64,000 nt of DNA from Epiperipatus broadwayi (GCA_028023455.1 JAQFVV010006630.1:436001-500000), one strand, 5' to 3'; numbered from the stretch's first letter, positions 11,681 to 23,063 are shown. The notes: generated from the sequence alone by a model not told the origin. Made by a program: numbers and translations.

Positions 11681-12206
11681 TCAAACCTCTTGTGGCAAAA
11701 TGGTTTGATTGTCAACACTTGAATCTGCAGCTAATGCTGAATTTTCAGTACTAGAGGCAGCCAATTGCTTCTTTTCCCTCGGTTTCCTGCAGTGGATGTC
11801 CACTCCTGCAGTGTAATCGAGCTGTTGTGCCAATTGTTCTGATTTTCCCGTGGGGTGTTGTCCAATACGGTTCCTGTGGTGAAGCTGTTGAGTTAACATT
11901 CTGTTTATTTGATTTGTGTTTTTCTTGACTAGTTTACAAGAGTCTGTTAATCTGTCAGAAAACTGCCATTTCCGTGGTATCCATTTGCGTGATAATATGG
12001 TGTGAATGATTATTGATTTCAGTTTGTTGTTTATTTTTGTTTATTTTTTTAGGCTTAGTTGCTTATTGTATTCTGTGGTTGCTGGGATCTTCATCACTAT
12101 AATAAGAGGAGGCCACTTCTATTTCTTGTTCATCATTTGAATCTGGTGTGGAATTAGGTGTGTTTAAGCTATTTGTTATTTGTGTCTGTGTTGTCTAGAG
12201 GAGAAT
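11681..12206 (-). pseudogene. copy B ORF1 C-terminus, 5'-truncated
   Basis: Only the last part of ORF1 is present. The frame 11681-11899 contains AQQLDYTAGVDIHCRKPREK, a motif that recurs near the ORF1 C-terminus of copies C, E and F and, weakly, D. Upstream sequence is Ser/Asp/Glu-rich in broken frames. The CCHC knuckles are missing because the copy ends at the CTG/CTA array at about 12206, as expected for incomplete reverse transcription. Confidence 0.65.
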
Positions 12207-12253
12207 CTGCTGCTGCTGCTACTGCTACTGCTACTGCTGCTGCTGCTGCTACT
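12207..12253. repeat. CTG/CTA trinucleotide array between copies B and C
   Basis: About 47 bp of CTG and CTA triplets. The right edge joins the 3' end of copy C (minus strand: AATAAAATAA, then GTAGCAGCAG), and the left edge joins the truncated 5' end of copy B. Confidence 0.9.
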
Positions 12254-12450
12254 TATTTTATTAGCATAAATTATGTTACAATTTTTATATCATTATTTGC
12301 AATACATATGTAGACTTGAACGGTTGAAGTTCTGTTAAGAGTTCTATGGGGAATGATGTTCAGTAGTAGACAGTAAAATGCTGATGTGGCAGGAGTTTGT
12401 ACAGCTCTGAAGCTGACTGGTGAAAACATGAGTTCATTTTTATTGAGTTG

Positions 12451-13100
12451 TTAATTATTGCTGAGCTCATTATGATTTTTAGTAATATCTGGGAATTTAA
12501 GTAGACTCCAGGTGGATGTAACTATATCAATGGGAGCTATTAGATTATCTCTGTCTTTGATCTTGATTAATTTATCTATGAATAATGATTGGTATTTGCA
12601 CAAAATGGGATTGAAAACAAAATGACACCTGAGGAACCAAAGCGTGAACAATAAAAAAATTATCATTCTAATTGTGGTAAAAAAATCTTGGGGGAATGGA
12701 TTCAATTAATGTTTGAAGGGTGGTTTTTGAATTGCGAGTGATTGTGGAAATTAAGTCTCTGTAAGTTTGCAAGGTAGGACAGGTGTGGATGAAATGATTC
12801 ATGGTTTCATCTTCTCTATGACATAGAGAGCAAATAGGGTCAATGTTGGCATATTTCATTTTGGTTGCCAGGAATAAATTGGTTGGTAGGACACTGAGAT
12901 TGATTTTAATAATGAAGTCCAGGTATTTTGGCTCAAGGTACCAAAACCTAAATTTTGCTATAAGTGATTTGTTTGTGACATTGAGGATAATGCTTGTTTT
13001 TATGATAGAGTCTGAATTGTTGAGAGAATAATGTGCTTCCCAGTAATTAATTTTTGTGAATGATTTATCCTGTAATTTGTTGAACTTAGTATTAATTTTG
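12451..13100 (-). pseudogene. copy C ORF2: C-terminal zinc finger
   Basis: Reading on the minus strand, a conserved block ending in WYLEPKYLDFIIKINL precedes CSLCHREDETMNHFIHTC (C-x2-C-x8-H-x4-C) in frame 12668-12859. Frame 12451-12705 then gives the tail with TLWFLRCHFVFNP and STWSLLKFP. Both tail motifs recur in copy E (TLWFLRCHFVFNP, ATWSLIKLFP), and copy D has the first, which defines the family C-terminus. One frameshift near 12690 separates finger and tail. Confidence 0.75.
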
Positions 13101-13125
13101 GCAAGTTGATTTATGAATTTATTTT

Positions 13126-14643
13126 TTATTGGTGGAGGGGTATCAGTGGGTAGAATTTGAATGAAAGATTGGAAAATAGGAAAATTACTAGAGTGTTATA
13201 AGCTTTTTGGTAGTAGAAGTTTGTGATTGAGGGCAATGATAGGCCATTGTATTTAGTATGTTTTTGTAGGCTATTGATACTAATGGAGGTAGATTTCTTA
13301 TTCCAGATTAGTTTCATAGATAAAGAGTTGATTTTTTTTAAAACTGTTGGTGAATTTTATGACTGGCACATAATAATTAATTTTGGGGACTATTAACATG
13401 TTGATTTTGCTATGTATTGACAGATAAGCTTTGGATAGTGAATTAATTGTTTTTTCTATAGCTGGCAGTAACTGATTCTGTATTGTGCTTCTTGTGGCAT
13501 TAAGTGAGAGATAAAATGGAATTCCAAGAAAATTGTGTGGTGTGGTTTTGGTTAGAGATGCAATTGGCTGGCTAGTGAAAATGTTCCATATTGCTGTTTT
13601 TTCCCTGTTGAATTTGAGTGCATGTGTTAATGTGTAGTTCTCAAGAATAGCTTGTAATTGAGGAAGTGACTTTTTAGAAGGCAGGAACACCACTATATCA
13701 TCCATGTAGGAAAGATAGTTTATTTGCTGTTTCAGGTCTCCTATATATATATATTCCAAGTAGCTTTGCTTCTATTTTAGCAAGTAATGGATTGATATAC
13801 ATGATGAAAAGCAGGGAACTCAGAGGGGATCCCTGTGGGATGGAGGTGTGGGGCAGAAAGCTTGGAGACATCCTGCCATTGAACATAATGTGAATATCTG
13901 TGAAGTAGGTTTGCTAGTATGTACATCAGAGGTATAGGAATACTGTGGCTATTGATTACTTCCAGCAGTTTCAGAATTGGAATTGAATCAAATGCTGCTT
14001 CAATGTCAAGCTGAATGACCACTGGCCCAGTTTTTTGGTTAGTCTGACTTTGTCTATTATAGTCTTAAATAGGACAAGTGCTTCCGGTATGGAGCTGCCT
14101 TTTTTAGCAAACTGATATGTAGAAATTTTTGGGAGAATTAAAGGCTGAATTTTGTCTTTGACTATGGATTCAATAATTTTTATGATAAGAGGGGACATGG
14201 ATATTGGTCTGAGGTTGCCTAATGGAGAAGACTGAATGGGCTTTTTTAGGATGGGGACTAGTGATACCAGGTAGAGCTGCTCAATTGAGTGGATCTGGTT
14301 AGAGAGATAAGTAATCATATTTAGTATTATTGGTGTAGTAAAGTAGTTAAGATGATGAAGTAAAAATTTGAAAATGGCATGTACTCCAGCGTGAGTTATT
14401 TGGATATGCTTGGATTTTTGTAACTATGTCATTTCTGGATATGTTATGATGATCTGTTGTGATGCCAAAGTGGAATGGAAATAAGCAAGGTGGTGATGTT
14501 TTCTGAAATGTGTCTTTGAAATGATTATAAATTTCCAATGTCATATTTTCCTCTGTTAAGGTTTCTGTATTTGAAAGTAAAGAGAATGGAGTGAGCTTTT
14601 TGAACTGTAGCCAAGGGCCCAGCGAATGTAACCTTTTGACCAA
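13126..14643 (-). pseudogene. copy C ORF2: reverse transcriptase, fragmented
   Basis: The RT is spread over several minus-strand frames: 14347-14643 (linker), 13971-14318 (LGNLRPISMSPLIIKIIES and YQFAKKGSSIPEALVLFK), 13777-14022 (IQLDIEAAFDSI, motif A), 13698-13886 (TSIPQGSPLSSLLFIMYI, motif B), 13298-13759 (LSYMDDIVVFLPS, motif C; KFNREKTAIW, motif D; FLGIPFYLS, motif E) and 13126-13317. The catalytic residues survive although at least five frameshifts are needed to read through. Confidence 0.82.
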
Positions 14644-15678
14644 TTATGTGTGTTTTTTAGAAAGAGTTTGGCTTTTTTTATTTAAATATATTCTGCTAAT
14701 GTGAGCTGCATCTGTTTATATTCCTGTTTTAGCAATAAAATTGAGCTAATTGAGGTTGAGTTGCTGGGTGTGCTTTTAAGTTTTAAGTGTAGAGTGTAAT
14801 TTTTTTATTAGATAGGTTGGAGATGGATTTCTATTGGTGTAATGTTTAATTGTGGAAGATATGATATTTATAAATGTGAACCATGCCTCTGTTGGGTTAA
14901 GAGACAAAATATTAATTTTATTGAAATATATATATATTTCGAAGATTATTGCCTCTGGAGCACTGGATTTAAGTAACAATCTAGTAGTGTTGTTAAATAA
15001 GAGAGTGGTTTGTATACGTAGATCTAATTGTAGTTGTATGTTGAGTGCCATGTGATCAAAAAAGAAAACTAGACATCGTGAAGGTTTTATTATGTAATGT
15101 AGATCAGGGGAGTAGAAGAGATCAATCAATGTGGAATGTTTTTGAGTGTAGAAAGATATATCATTGGAAGAGAAGAAGCCATCTGCACTCATGAATTTTT
15201 TATTTATGAGATGTAAATATTTGCGAGTGAAATCAGAATATGACATGTTAAAGTCATCAGTTAGTATTGTAGGATGTGGATTAGTTGCTAAAATGAGGTT
15301 TATATTGCTGATGAGCTGGTGAATAAGTAATGGTTGGTTATATAAGTACAAGGTGATTATGTTTATTGCATAGGCTGAGTTTTGAAACGTTATTATGCTT
15401 ATGTGTGGGTTTAGGAACAGGAATTTAAATGATTGAAGAGGAGAGTTTCGATGAACAAGAAATCTAACTTCTGCAGCAGATAAGTTTGACAAGGAAAAGT
15501 TGCAGTAACCAAATCTATTTAGGAATTTGTCCGGTTTATAGTTGGAATTGATCGAGTATTTGGTCACTGTAAAAAGCAGTAAGTGAGGATTGAATTGATT
15601 AATCCAATTAGCTATGGCAAATAATCTATGTGGTGAGTTGATTCCTCTGACATTCACCATTGTGATTGATAATACCAT
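14644..15678 (-). pseudogene. copy C ORF2: endonuclease domain with altered active site
   Basis: The open frame 14776-15678 starts MVLSITMVNVRGINSPHRLF, the family ORF2 start. Active-site motifs have decayed: the usual ETK is TVTK here, GDFN is DDFN, and SDH is FDH. Other landmarks (TLIDLFYSPD, the TRLL linker block, PTEAWFTFINI) are intact. In APE-type nucleases the Glu, the GDFN Asn/Asp and the SDH His are required, so this domain is probably dead, on top of the downstream frameshifts. Confidence 0.8.
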
Positions 15679-15716
15679 TGTAATGTTTAATGTGTGGGCG
15701 GCTGATTATGAATATG

Positions 15717-17908
15717 TTATTTGATTCTATAGAAGATCCTTGATATGGGAATCAATGGGTTAGAGCTGTTGCCAGCAGGTGTATTAATATTGCAATCATT
15801 TATGGAAGGCAGTTTATTTTTAACCTTTTCAGTGGCTCTGTGATGACCATCCATACCCTCAAGAAATATCAGTTGTTCTGGAGAACCAGAAGAATCAACT
15901 GATAAACACTGCCTAGTCCAGTAGCCAGTTTCAGTGCCTTTGTTGTCTGGGATAGGTGATGAGGTGGATCTTAACTTTTTTCTAAGTGGAATTAAACTTT
16001 CTTTTTTATCTATGTGGTTGATAGTGGTTGATTGGGTGTTATGCAAAGTGGTTTTGTCTTCAATTGAGTTATCAGTGGTGGCCTTTTTCTTTTTTTTTGA
16101 TTGTTTTTTTTCTTTCTCTTTGCAATTTTAAAGAGGGAAGAATCTGATGTGTTATCTTCAGAGTGGTAAGATGAAGAGTCTTCATCTATGCAGTCCTCAT
16201 CTTGATCAGAGTAGTTGGAATTGATTGCTGCTGAGTTACTAATTATTATTATATTGTTATCAGTAGGTGTGCAAGTTGGATATTCAATTGGTTGCTTAGT
16301 GGTTATGTCGGTGTTTGGTTCTGAAGTACATTGAATTATTTTACTATTGGTTACTTAAGGTGTGGCAATTACCTGGTTTGATTGTGAAAATGTTGAGCAT
16401 TGATGATGTTTAGTGAGTTTAAGGCTGCATTTGGGGCAAAGCTTATTAGGGCAGTTTTTAATCAAATGAGATCTTTGCTTACATGAAAAACATTGTGGTG
16501 GTGTTCCTTTAAAAGTGATGATAAGCTGAGCACTTTTACTATCATGTAGAATCGTGATATCCGTTGGAATGATGTTCTTATATAAACTGAGGTTGAAAGT
16601 AGCAATGTTTGTATAAACCAGAGCCGCTGCCGTTTTCTCCGTAAAATAATTGAAATTGGAGATTTTTCCGTATTTATTTAATATTAAATATAACTCCATT
16701 TCTGTAAAATCTGGATGGCAATTTTTAATTTGGCCGTATACTACTAGGGGTCTATCAATATCAATGTAGCAAAGTATTCGATTACCGAGGAATTTAATAT
16801 TGTTTTCAAAATTTTCTCTTAGCTTTTTGTTATGAAATTCTAAACACAAGTATCTATTATTAGGGAGGAATAAGACTTTATAAATATATGACCATAATTT
16901 TTTTTTTCATTCAATAATTGATAAAACTCTTCTGTGGGTAATCTGCTTAAGTCACATTTTGTATTGGTGACGGTTGTAATTACGGTTTTGTCATTTTTAT
17001 ATCTTTTAAAAGATTGGATTAAACTAGTCGGTACTGTTGCGTTAAATTTGGTACAATTGGTATTTTTCCAGCATAATATGATGAGGTTCACATATATCAT
17101 CATCTTGTATTTGCTCCTCAAGATCGTCCTCCAGACCGAGAAGTTCTGTGATATTTTTAGACTCTGCTTGAACACTCTCACGCAATTTTATTTCAGAATT
17201 TCCTACTGCATTCGCGTAAGTAAAACCATTATTTATTTGAGTATTGTTGGTGGTTAAATTGGGTAATTTTCCACTTAAATTAGTATCGGTTGGGTGTGCA
17301 TTATTTGCCAAAGGTTTTTTAGCTTTGGGCAAGTGAGGAAAATGATCTGTGTTTCTATTAATCCCGTGAATATCAATCTCCATGTCTGACTTATAGTGCG
17401 ATAAGGTTTTATTATTTTTTAATGCACCCGCGTAGGTGTAATTTTTATTTATTTGCTTCTTGTTTGCATGTGAAGTTATTCCATTTTCCAACGAAATACT
17501 ATTAATTTTGTTGGATGTATTTGAGGTTTGTTTAATACTTCTGTAAAATAAAGAAGCGCTATTACTGTTGGTTGAATTTCCTCGTATATTTAGATCCGGC
17601 TCAGTGTATTCGGCAGCTATGCTGGTAGACTTGGACAAATCTTGTAATGTTGCGTGATTAGAATATATATCTTGGTTATCGTCATTTTGCAAAACTACAT
17701 CATTTTCTAAAACTAAGATAATATTTTCAACTAAATTACTGGGTTCGCTGATTGCAGTGGATGCTTGTGCATTATCATCTGCCGATGCCATATTTGCAGT
17801 AGAAGCTTGGGCAATAACGTTCGATAACGCTATATTTGCAGAACTAAATGGAGCTTTTTGCGCCAGTAAGGAAAAACAAATAATTAAAGTATAAATTAAC
17901 TTTTCCAC
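15717..17908 (-). pseudogene. copy C ORF1 (CCHC protein), frameshifted
   Basis: The first frame (17042-17908, 288 residues) starts MEKLIYTLIICFSLLAQKAP, with a hydrophobic stretch unusual for an ORF1; the true start may lie further in. A Ser/Asn-rich region with FPHLPKAKK follows. Frames 16840-17181 and 16355-16849 carry the RNA-binding block (IKNCHPDFTEMELYLIL, then KYGKISNFNYF) and two knuckles, CFSCKQRSHLIKNC and CPKCSLKLTKHHQC. The last frame, 15717-16046, holds WTRQCLSVDSSGSPEQLIF and EGMDGHHRATEK, the family C-terminal motif. Several frameshifts separate these parts. Confidence 0.75.
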
Positions 17909-18060
17909 TTAACAAACCGCCAGTAAAGTGTGTAGTAGGTTCAAATCAATAACTGTTGTTGAAAATAATTATATCGCTGTTGATTACTATATCAAAAAAC
18001 CACAAGTATTTAGAGAGATATTGTGTAGAACTAAAGCATAGTCGCCATGTTGGCTATATA
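17909..18060 (-). promoter_or_regulatory. copy C 5' leader with YY1-like motif
   Basis: The minus-strand 5' end reads TATAGCCAACATGGCGACTA directly after the trinucleotide array. CAACATGGCG resembles the AAnATGGC core that the YY1 factor binds; human L1 carries such a site at the same place, where it helps position transcription start. Copies E and F have CAAAATGGCC and CAAGATGGCA at their 5' ends. Confidence 0.4.
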
Positions 18061-18064
18061 CTAC

Positions 18065-18095
<31 letters not shown>

Positions 18096-18135
18096 ATCGC
18101 TAGTACTGCTAGTACTGCTACTACTGCGACTACTG

Positions 18136-18195
<60 letters not shown>

Positions 18196-18196
18196 G
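18061..18196. repeat. CTG/CTA trinucleotide array between copies C and D
   Basis: The array begins with CTG triplets, then mixed CTG/CTA, and ends with a pure run of about 17 CTA triplets. The CTA end joins the 3' terminus of copy D (minus strand AATAAAG, then TTATTTAAAA, then (CTAG)TAGTAG). Leu-rich frames across it are artefacts. Confidence 0.92.
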
Positions 18197-18537
18197 TTTT
18201 AAATAACTTTATTTGATATTATAAGTACATATATGAAAATACAATTTTTAAAACATGTTACAAGAGCTGATCTACAATTTAGAATTGAAAATTATTAACA
18301 AAAATAAGTATTATATATACATGAAATATTTTTACATTAATAATGTTGAAAAAATTAGGAAGAAAATTAATCAATATAAGTAACAATATTGAATACATAT
18401 ATAAACAAAAACTCTCACTTAAGGTGCAGCCATTATGTGATTCATATTTCACAGTGGTGTTGGTAATTTAATCAAACTCCAAGTGGCTGATACTATATAT
18501 ATTGGAGCTAGTGCCTGATCTCTTGTTTTAATTTTTG

Positions 18538-19163
18538 CTAACTTATTGAGAAAAGGGATTTAAGTTTACAAGATGTGGGATTGAATATAAAGTGGCATCT
18601 CATAAACCAGAGTGTGTATAGTATAAAGATTGTTATTCTTATTGTTGGAAACAATTCTCTTTGAATATTTTCTATCGATACTGTCAATGAGCATTTTTGA
18701 TTATGGGTTATATCTGCAATTAGTTTACGATATGTTTTGAGGGAAGTACACTGAGAAATAAAATGTTCCATTGTTTCTTCTTCTTTATTACATAGTTGAC
18801 AAATGGCAAACTGAAACTTAGACAACCCAGGAAGTATTAGGGGTTGAATTTGTCTTTTAGAAGAGACTCTATTAGTTTGATGATAAGAGGAGATATTGAA
18901 ATAGAGCGTAGATTATCTAGAAGAGAAGGAAATGTATTTTTTTTTAGAAAAGGGACCAGTGATACTGGATAAAGTTGGTCAATGTTATGTATTTGTTTTG
19001 ATAGATAATTTATCATATTGTGTACTATTGGGATAGTAAAGTGACTAAGATGTGATAATAAAAAATTTGGAATTGCATGTGTACCTGGGTGTGTATTGTT
19101 TGGAATGGAGTTCAACTTGAGAGCAATTTCATACTTTGTTATGTTCTTCCGTGGTAAAACCAA
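18538..19163 (-). pseudogene. copy D ORF2: RT remnant fused to zinc finger by deletion
   Basis: Frame 18837-19163 gives NTHPGTHAIPNFLLSHL (motif 0), DQLYPVSLVPFLKK and SISPLIIKLIESLLKDK (motifs 1-2). The next frame, 18538-18825, starts MSKFQFAICQLCNKEEETME. The residues SKFQFA belong to RT motif 2 (compare SKFQFAKK in copy E) and ICQLC to the C-terminal finger (compare PICPLC). Motifs A to E, including the catalytic aspartates, are therefore absent. The fused product could not work as a reverse transcriptase. Confidence 0.85.
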
Positions 19164-20374
19164 AATGAAATGAAGAGAGTGTTGGAAAAGGAAATTTTTG
19201 GAGTCTAGCTTTAAAGTGGTAATATATTTGTGGAGTCATGTCTTCCCCAGCAATCATTTTTGAATCAAAAATAATAGATGAAGGAGTTAATTTTTTGGGA
19301 GTATAACCTAAGGCCCACCAAATATATCCTTTAGAGAAGTTATGAGGATTAGCTAGAAAAATTTTTATTGTAGAGAGATAATCAGCCAGTATGAGTTGGG
19401 TTTGTTTGTATTCTTGTTTTAAAAACATTATTGATTTAATTGAAGAAGGGTCACATGAAGTATTTTTTTAGTTTTAAGTGTATTGTATCTAATTTATTAA
19501 CAAGATTAGTGGGAGAACTATTTTTGGAAGTATAATGTCGAATAGTTGAAGAGATTATGTTAATAAATGATAGCCAGGCCTCTACTGGGTTTAAAGATAG
19601 TATTTCTACCTTCTTAAAATAATTATAAATCTCAGAGAGAACTGCTGCAGGTGTAGTGGATTTTAATAGAAGATGAGTAGTTTTATTTAGAGGAAGAATT
19701 GGTTGAAGTTTCATGTGTATTGCGAGTTCCACATTCAGTGCTAAATGATCAGAGAAAGTTACAGGACATAGGGAGGGACTTATAATGAAATGTAGATCTG
19801 GTGAATAGAATACAAGGTATATTAGAGAGGAGTGTTTTTTAGTATAGAATGAAATGGAGCTAGTTGGAAAAAAACCTTCAGCACTCATGAGATTCTTATT
19901 AATTAAATGAAGGTACTTTAATGTAAAATTCTTATAAGACATGTTAAAATCACCCATGATTATAGTTGGGTAAGAATTTGTAGCTAATATTAAATTTATT
20001 TTATTTATTAATTGGTGAATTAACACTGGCTGATTATACAAATAGAAAGTTATTAAATTTAGAGTAAAATAAGAATGATATAAAATAAATATACTCATAT
20101 TCTGATCTAAGTATAAAATTTTAAATGTTTGAAAAGGAGAATGATTTATGGATGAGAATCCCTACTCCAGCAGCAGCAATATCAGATGTTGAAAATTTAC
20201 TGTATCCAAATTTACTAAAGTAAAGTTCTGGATTAAATGTAGAATGTACTGAGCATTTTGTCTCTGTAAATAAAAGGATATGGGGTGAGAATTGCCTTAA
20301 TCAATTGCTAATTGCAAATATTCACTGGGTAGAGTTAATACTCCTTACATTGACTGCTGTAATAGAAAGACCCA
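19164..20374 (-). pseudogene. copy D ORF2: endonuclease domain
   Basis: ORF2 begins at about 20374 (MGLSITAVNVR). Its first part is broken by stops, then frame 19451-20098 continues with TIIMGDFNMSYKNF, SLIYLVFYSPD (the usual Asp of SLIDL replaced by Tyr) and TFSDHLALNVEL. Frame 19129-19428 carries the linker (KGYIWWALGYTPKKLTPSSI). Start stops and the Asp change make it a dead nuclease. Confidence 0.75.
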
Positions 20375-20720
20375 TATTATCAATTATATAAAATGGTGGA
20401 AGAAAGATATTTTATAGTCTATTATATAATGACTGGGACAAATAATATTAGTAAAAGTGTAATAGGAATATGTTATATAGAAAACAAAAATAATAATACA
20501 CCACTGTGAAAACAATGAACCTACCTTTGTAAGTGAAGTTCTATTGAGTTGGTTGTGCACATTTTTGTTCATAAACATGATAGTAATTTTCACATTTGGG
20601 ATTAAAACCAAAAAATTGTCCTGGTTTGAAAGTCTATAATTGTTATTTATGTAACTCATCTTGATAGTCTATTTTAAATTATGCTTCAAAGTCTGTTTCT
20701 GTATTTTGAGAGTAGATGCA

Positions 20721-22575
20721 TTAACATTCTAAATCAGAATTTCTTTGTTCTTCTAGTGAGCTGGTTGGCTCAAGTGAAGAGCTGTCAGAAATTTGAGCAG
20801 CATTTGTATATATCTCTATGTTAACTTCTTCAGCATCTATGTCCTTCTTAGTTCTGCCTCTCCTTTTGTGACTGTTTACTCCTTTGAAGTATTTGACTTG
20901 TTCTTGTAAAAGTTGAGAATTACAAGAGTTTTTATGGGTCCAATGTAATGGGGTTGCATCTTCTGGGGCATTATTATCTTCATTTGAATCCTTATATTTA
21001 GTTTTTTTGTGAATTGGCATGTATGGAGATTTCTTTTTATTTTCAGGGTTGCTTTTTTGTTTATCCATTTCATTTGATTCTTTATTTTTATTTAACTTGT
21101 CATTCATTTTAATCTTTTTACTTTTCTTAATTTTTGTCTACTGACTGCTACTTTAAAATTGTCATCATTTTCCAATGAGGTGTCAGTTCTGCACTTTTCA
21201 TCAAGGCTATCTTCAGGGCTGTCTTCTGCTTGAATATGCTGTGGAGTATTAGATTCATAGATTGATGCTTCCTCAATTGCTCTTGCTTCTGATTCCATTC
21301 GTTCATGTGAAATTTTTATTTCCTCAATTGTTCTTGCTTCTGACTCTGTCTGTTCATGTGTAATCTTATTAGGCATCGGTGTCACTATGTCCTTGTGGGA
21401 ACTTAATGTTTGGAGTTGATATTTGATCCATTTGTTGATCACTTTCTACTATAGGTATATTTACAAGATTTGAACTTTCCTTTGACAATATTTTTTGTTT
21501 AGCACATTGATGATATTTTGTATTTTTAAATCCACAATTTAGGCAATATCTGTTAGGGCAATTCTGAATGAGGTGGTCCCTGGACTTGCAAGAAAAACAC
21601 TGTGATGGTACTTCCTTGAAGGTGATTATCACAGGTGGGGCATCAGTGGAATGTGAAGTTGGAATGTCCATTGGCTGTACATTTTTATTTAAAGTGAAGC
21701 TGAACAAGGCAATGTTACTTATTACTGGCTTCATAGCTTTTTTTTCTAGTAGGTATCTAAAATTTGATACTTGTCCATATCTATCAAGAATCTTTTGTAT
21801 GTCTTGATTGGTAAAGGTAACATGACAGTTTCTAATTTGGCCCTCTAACCTCATCTGTCTGTTTGTATCAACATAGCAGACAATTTTGTTGTTGATAACC
21901 TGAATATGTTTTTGAAAAATTATTTTTTGTGAAACATTGTGAAATTTTAGGACATGGTATCTATTATTAGGATGGTATAACACTTTGTAAATCATTCACC
22001 ACAAGTTTTTTTTCTGAGAGAAACTCATAAAACTCATCTATGGGGAATTTCATTATAGAAATATTTAATTCTGTCATAGATAAAATGAGTGTCTTTTCAT
22101 TTGTAAATTTTTGAAATGATTTAAAAATTATTGGGGGGATTGTTAGATTGAACTTATTTACTATATCTTGATATTCTTCAGGTTTTAATGGATTATTAAG
22201 TATTGTAGATTCTGAATTTGCTTGATTAATTTCTTCATCATCAAAATTAAAAAATCAGTTATATTTTCTTCATTAATTTGTAATAAATTGTCTTCTTTAT
22301 CTGTATTTTTTTAAAACATTTGCATAGCTTTTATTTTTAATCTCATTTTTTTTTTAGATAAGATCTTCAGATAGCCTGGTGCTTTCTAAATTTAAAGATT
22401 CTTTCATTGTCTGAATTTCAGTAAAACTAGATTTACTTATCTTTTGACAATCTGATAAGGATTTAGAATTTTTTTTAGAAATTCCTTCCATTGAATCCTT
22501 ATCAGGATTAAAATTTATATTAGATTTTTTTAGAAATAAGTCTTTTGTTGAACTATTTGAATAATTATTTAACAT
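20721..22575 (-). pseudogene. copy D ORF1 (CCHC protein), frameshifted
   Basis: The N-terminal frame is 22354-22575 (Ser/Lys-rich). Frame 21369-21995 (208 residues) has the RNA-binding block (GQIRNCHVTFTNQDIQKIL, then RYGQVSNFRYL) and knuckles CFSCKSRDHLIQNC and CLNCGFKNTKYHQC. Frame 21104-21442 includes a near-repeat of a 21-residue Glu/Arg-rich unit (TESEARTIEEIKISHERMESEARAIEE is the region at 21240-21355). Frame 20721-21107 ends with HWTHKNSCNSQLLQEQVKYF and KGVNSHKRRGRTKK, a diverged form of the family C-terminal motif. Frameshifts separate all parts. Confidence 0.72.
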
Positions 22576-22739
22576 ATATTTAGAAAATCCCTTATATTTT
22601 CACCAATTTTATAAGAAATTTGCTCTCAATGAACTTACCTTGAGTAGAAAAAACTTCCTCTATTCAATGATATATGTTTTGTTATGTAATTCTCAGTAAA
22701 ACTATGAACATTTCTTCTTCAAAAATGAGCTGATGTAAC

Positions 22740-22833
22740 ACTTGACTAAGAAAAGCGCCACCTAGTGGACCTTTTAAAACTACTTCTACTACTACTTGAC
22801 TAAGAAAAGCGCCACCTAGTGGACCTTTTAAAA
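22740..22833. repeat. duplicated 40-bp unit with CTCF-like core, split by (CTA)n
   Basis: A 40-bp sequence at 22740-22779 is repeated exactly at 22794-22833, with 14 bp of CTA/CTT triplets between. Each copy contains, on the minus strand, CCACTAGGTGGCGC (22755-22768 and 22809-22822), a full match to the CTCF core consensus, and on the minus strand each begins with TTTTAAAA, the 3'-terminal signature of this retrotransposon family. It sits at the junction between the 5' end of copy D and the 3' end of copy E. Confidence 0.85.
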
Positions 22834-23063
22834 TGTTTTTTATTATTATGTCTATATTGTGATTACAAATTTAAAATGTTACATAATTTCTATATTCTGA
22901 TTACATGTTAAAAAAACTTTACATAATTTTTTTGTGATTTTTTTTTTTTAAATACATGAAACATAAAGAGAAGAAAAAAATTGGGGCATGAAAATTAATG
23001 AGTAAGCTATTGATTGATGGTTGTGATAGTTTTTTTGAGTCCATTGCTGATTTTGTTTAAGAG

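Larger units (their letters stand above)
2827..12206 (-). mobile_element. non-LTR retrotransposon copy B, split by copy A
   Basis: This is a minus-strand element of the dominant family. Its 3' part is 2827-3547 and the rest is 8917-12206; copy A lies between. The two parts join logically: the ORF2 frame approaching 8929 from the right resumes, after a frameshift, at 3547 with the conserved block ending in YLDF and then the C-terminal zinc finger. The 12-bp sequence AAAGACTACTGC is duplicated on either side of copy A. Copy B is truncated at its 5' end inside ORF1 at about 12200, next to a CTG/CTA array. It carries ORF1 C-terminus, endonuclease, RT and C-terminal finger in that order, with several frameshifts, so it is inactive. 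Confidence 0.85.
12254..18060 (-). mobile_element. non-LTR retrotransposon copy C, near full length
   Basis: At about 5.8 kb on the minus strand, this copy is complete from 5' leader to 3' end. A leader at 17909-18060 begins right beside the array at 18061 with a CAACATGGC motif. ORF1 is 17908-15717 and ORF2 15678-12451, followed by a 3' UTR ending in AATAAAATAA. The 38-bp gap between ORF1 and ORF2 is short. Both ORFs are broken into several frames, and three endonuclease motifs have changed, so the copy is inactive. It lies between two trinucleotide arrays in the same orientation as B, D, E, F and G. Confidence 0.85.
18197..22779 (-). mobile_element. non-LTR retrotransposon copy D with internal RT deletion
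   Basis: This minus-strand copy has a 3' end with AATAAAG and TTTAAAA abutting (TAG)n, an ORF2 remnant (18538-20374), a 347-bp gap, ORF1 (22575-20721) and a 5' leader reaching the duplicated 40-bp unit at 22740. About 1.7 kb of RT coding sequence is missing compared with copies B and E. The deletion joins RT motif 2 directly to the C-terminal zinc finger. Confidence 0.82.

Noticed and set aside
17956-18216. Poly-Leu hydrophobic frame resembling a membrane protein
   Set aside because: It is the CTG/CTA array in one frame; the hydrophobicity is an artefact.
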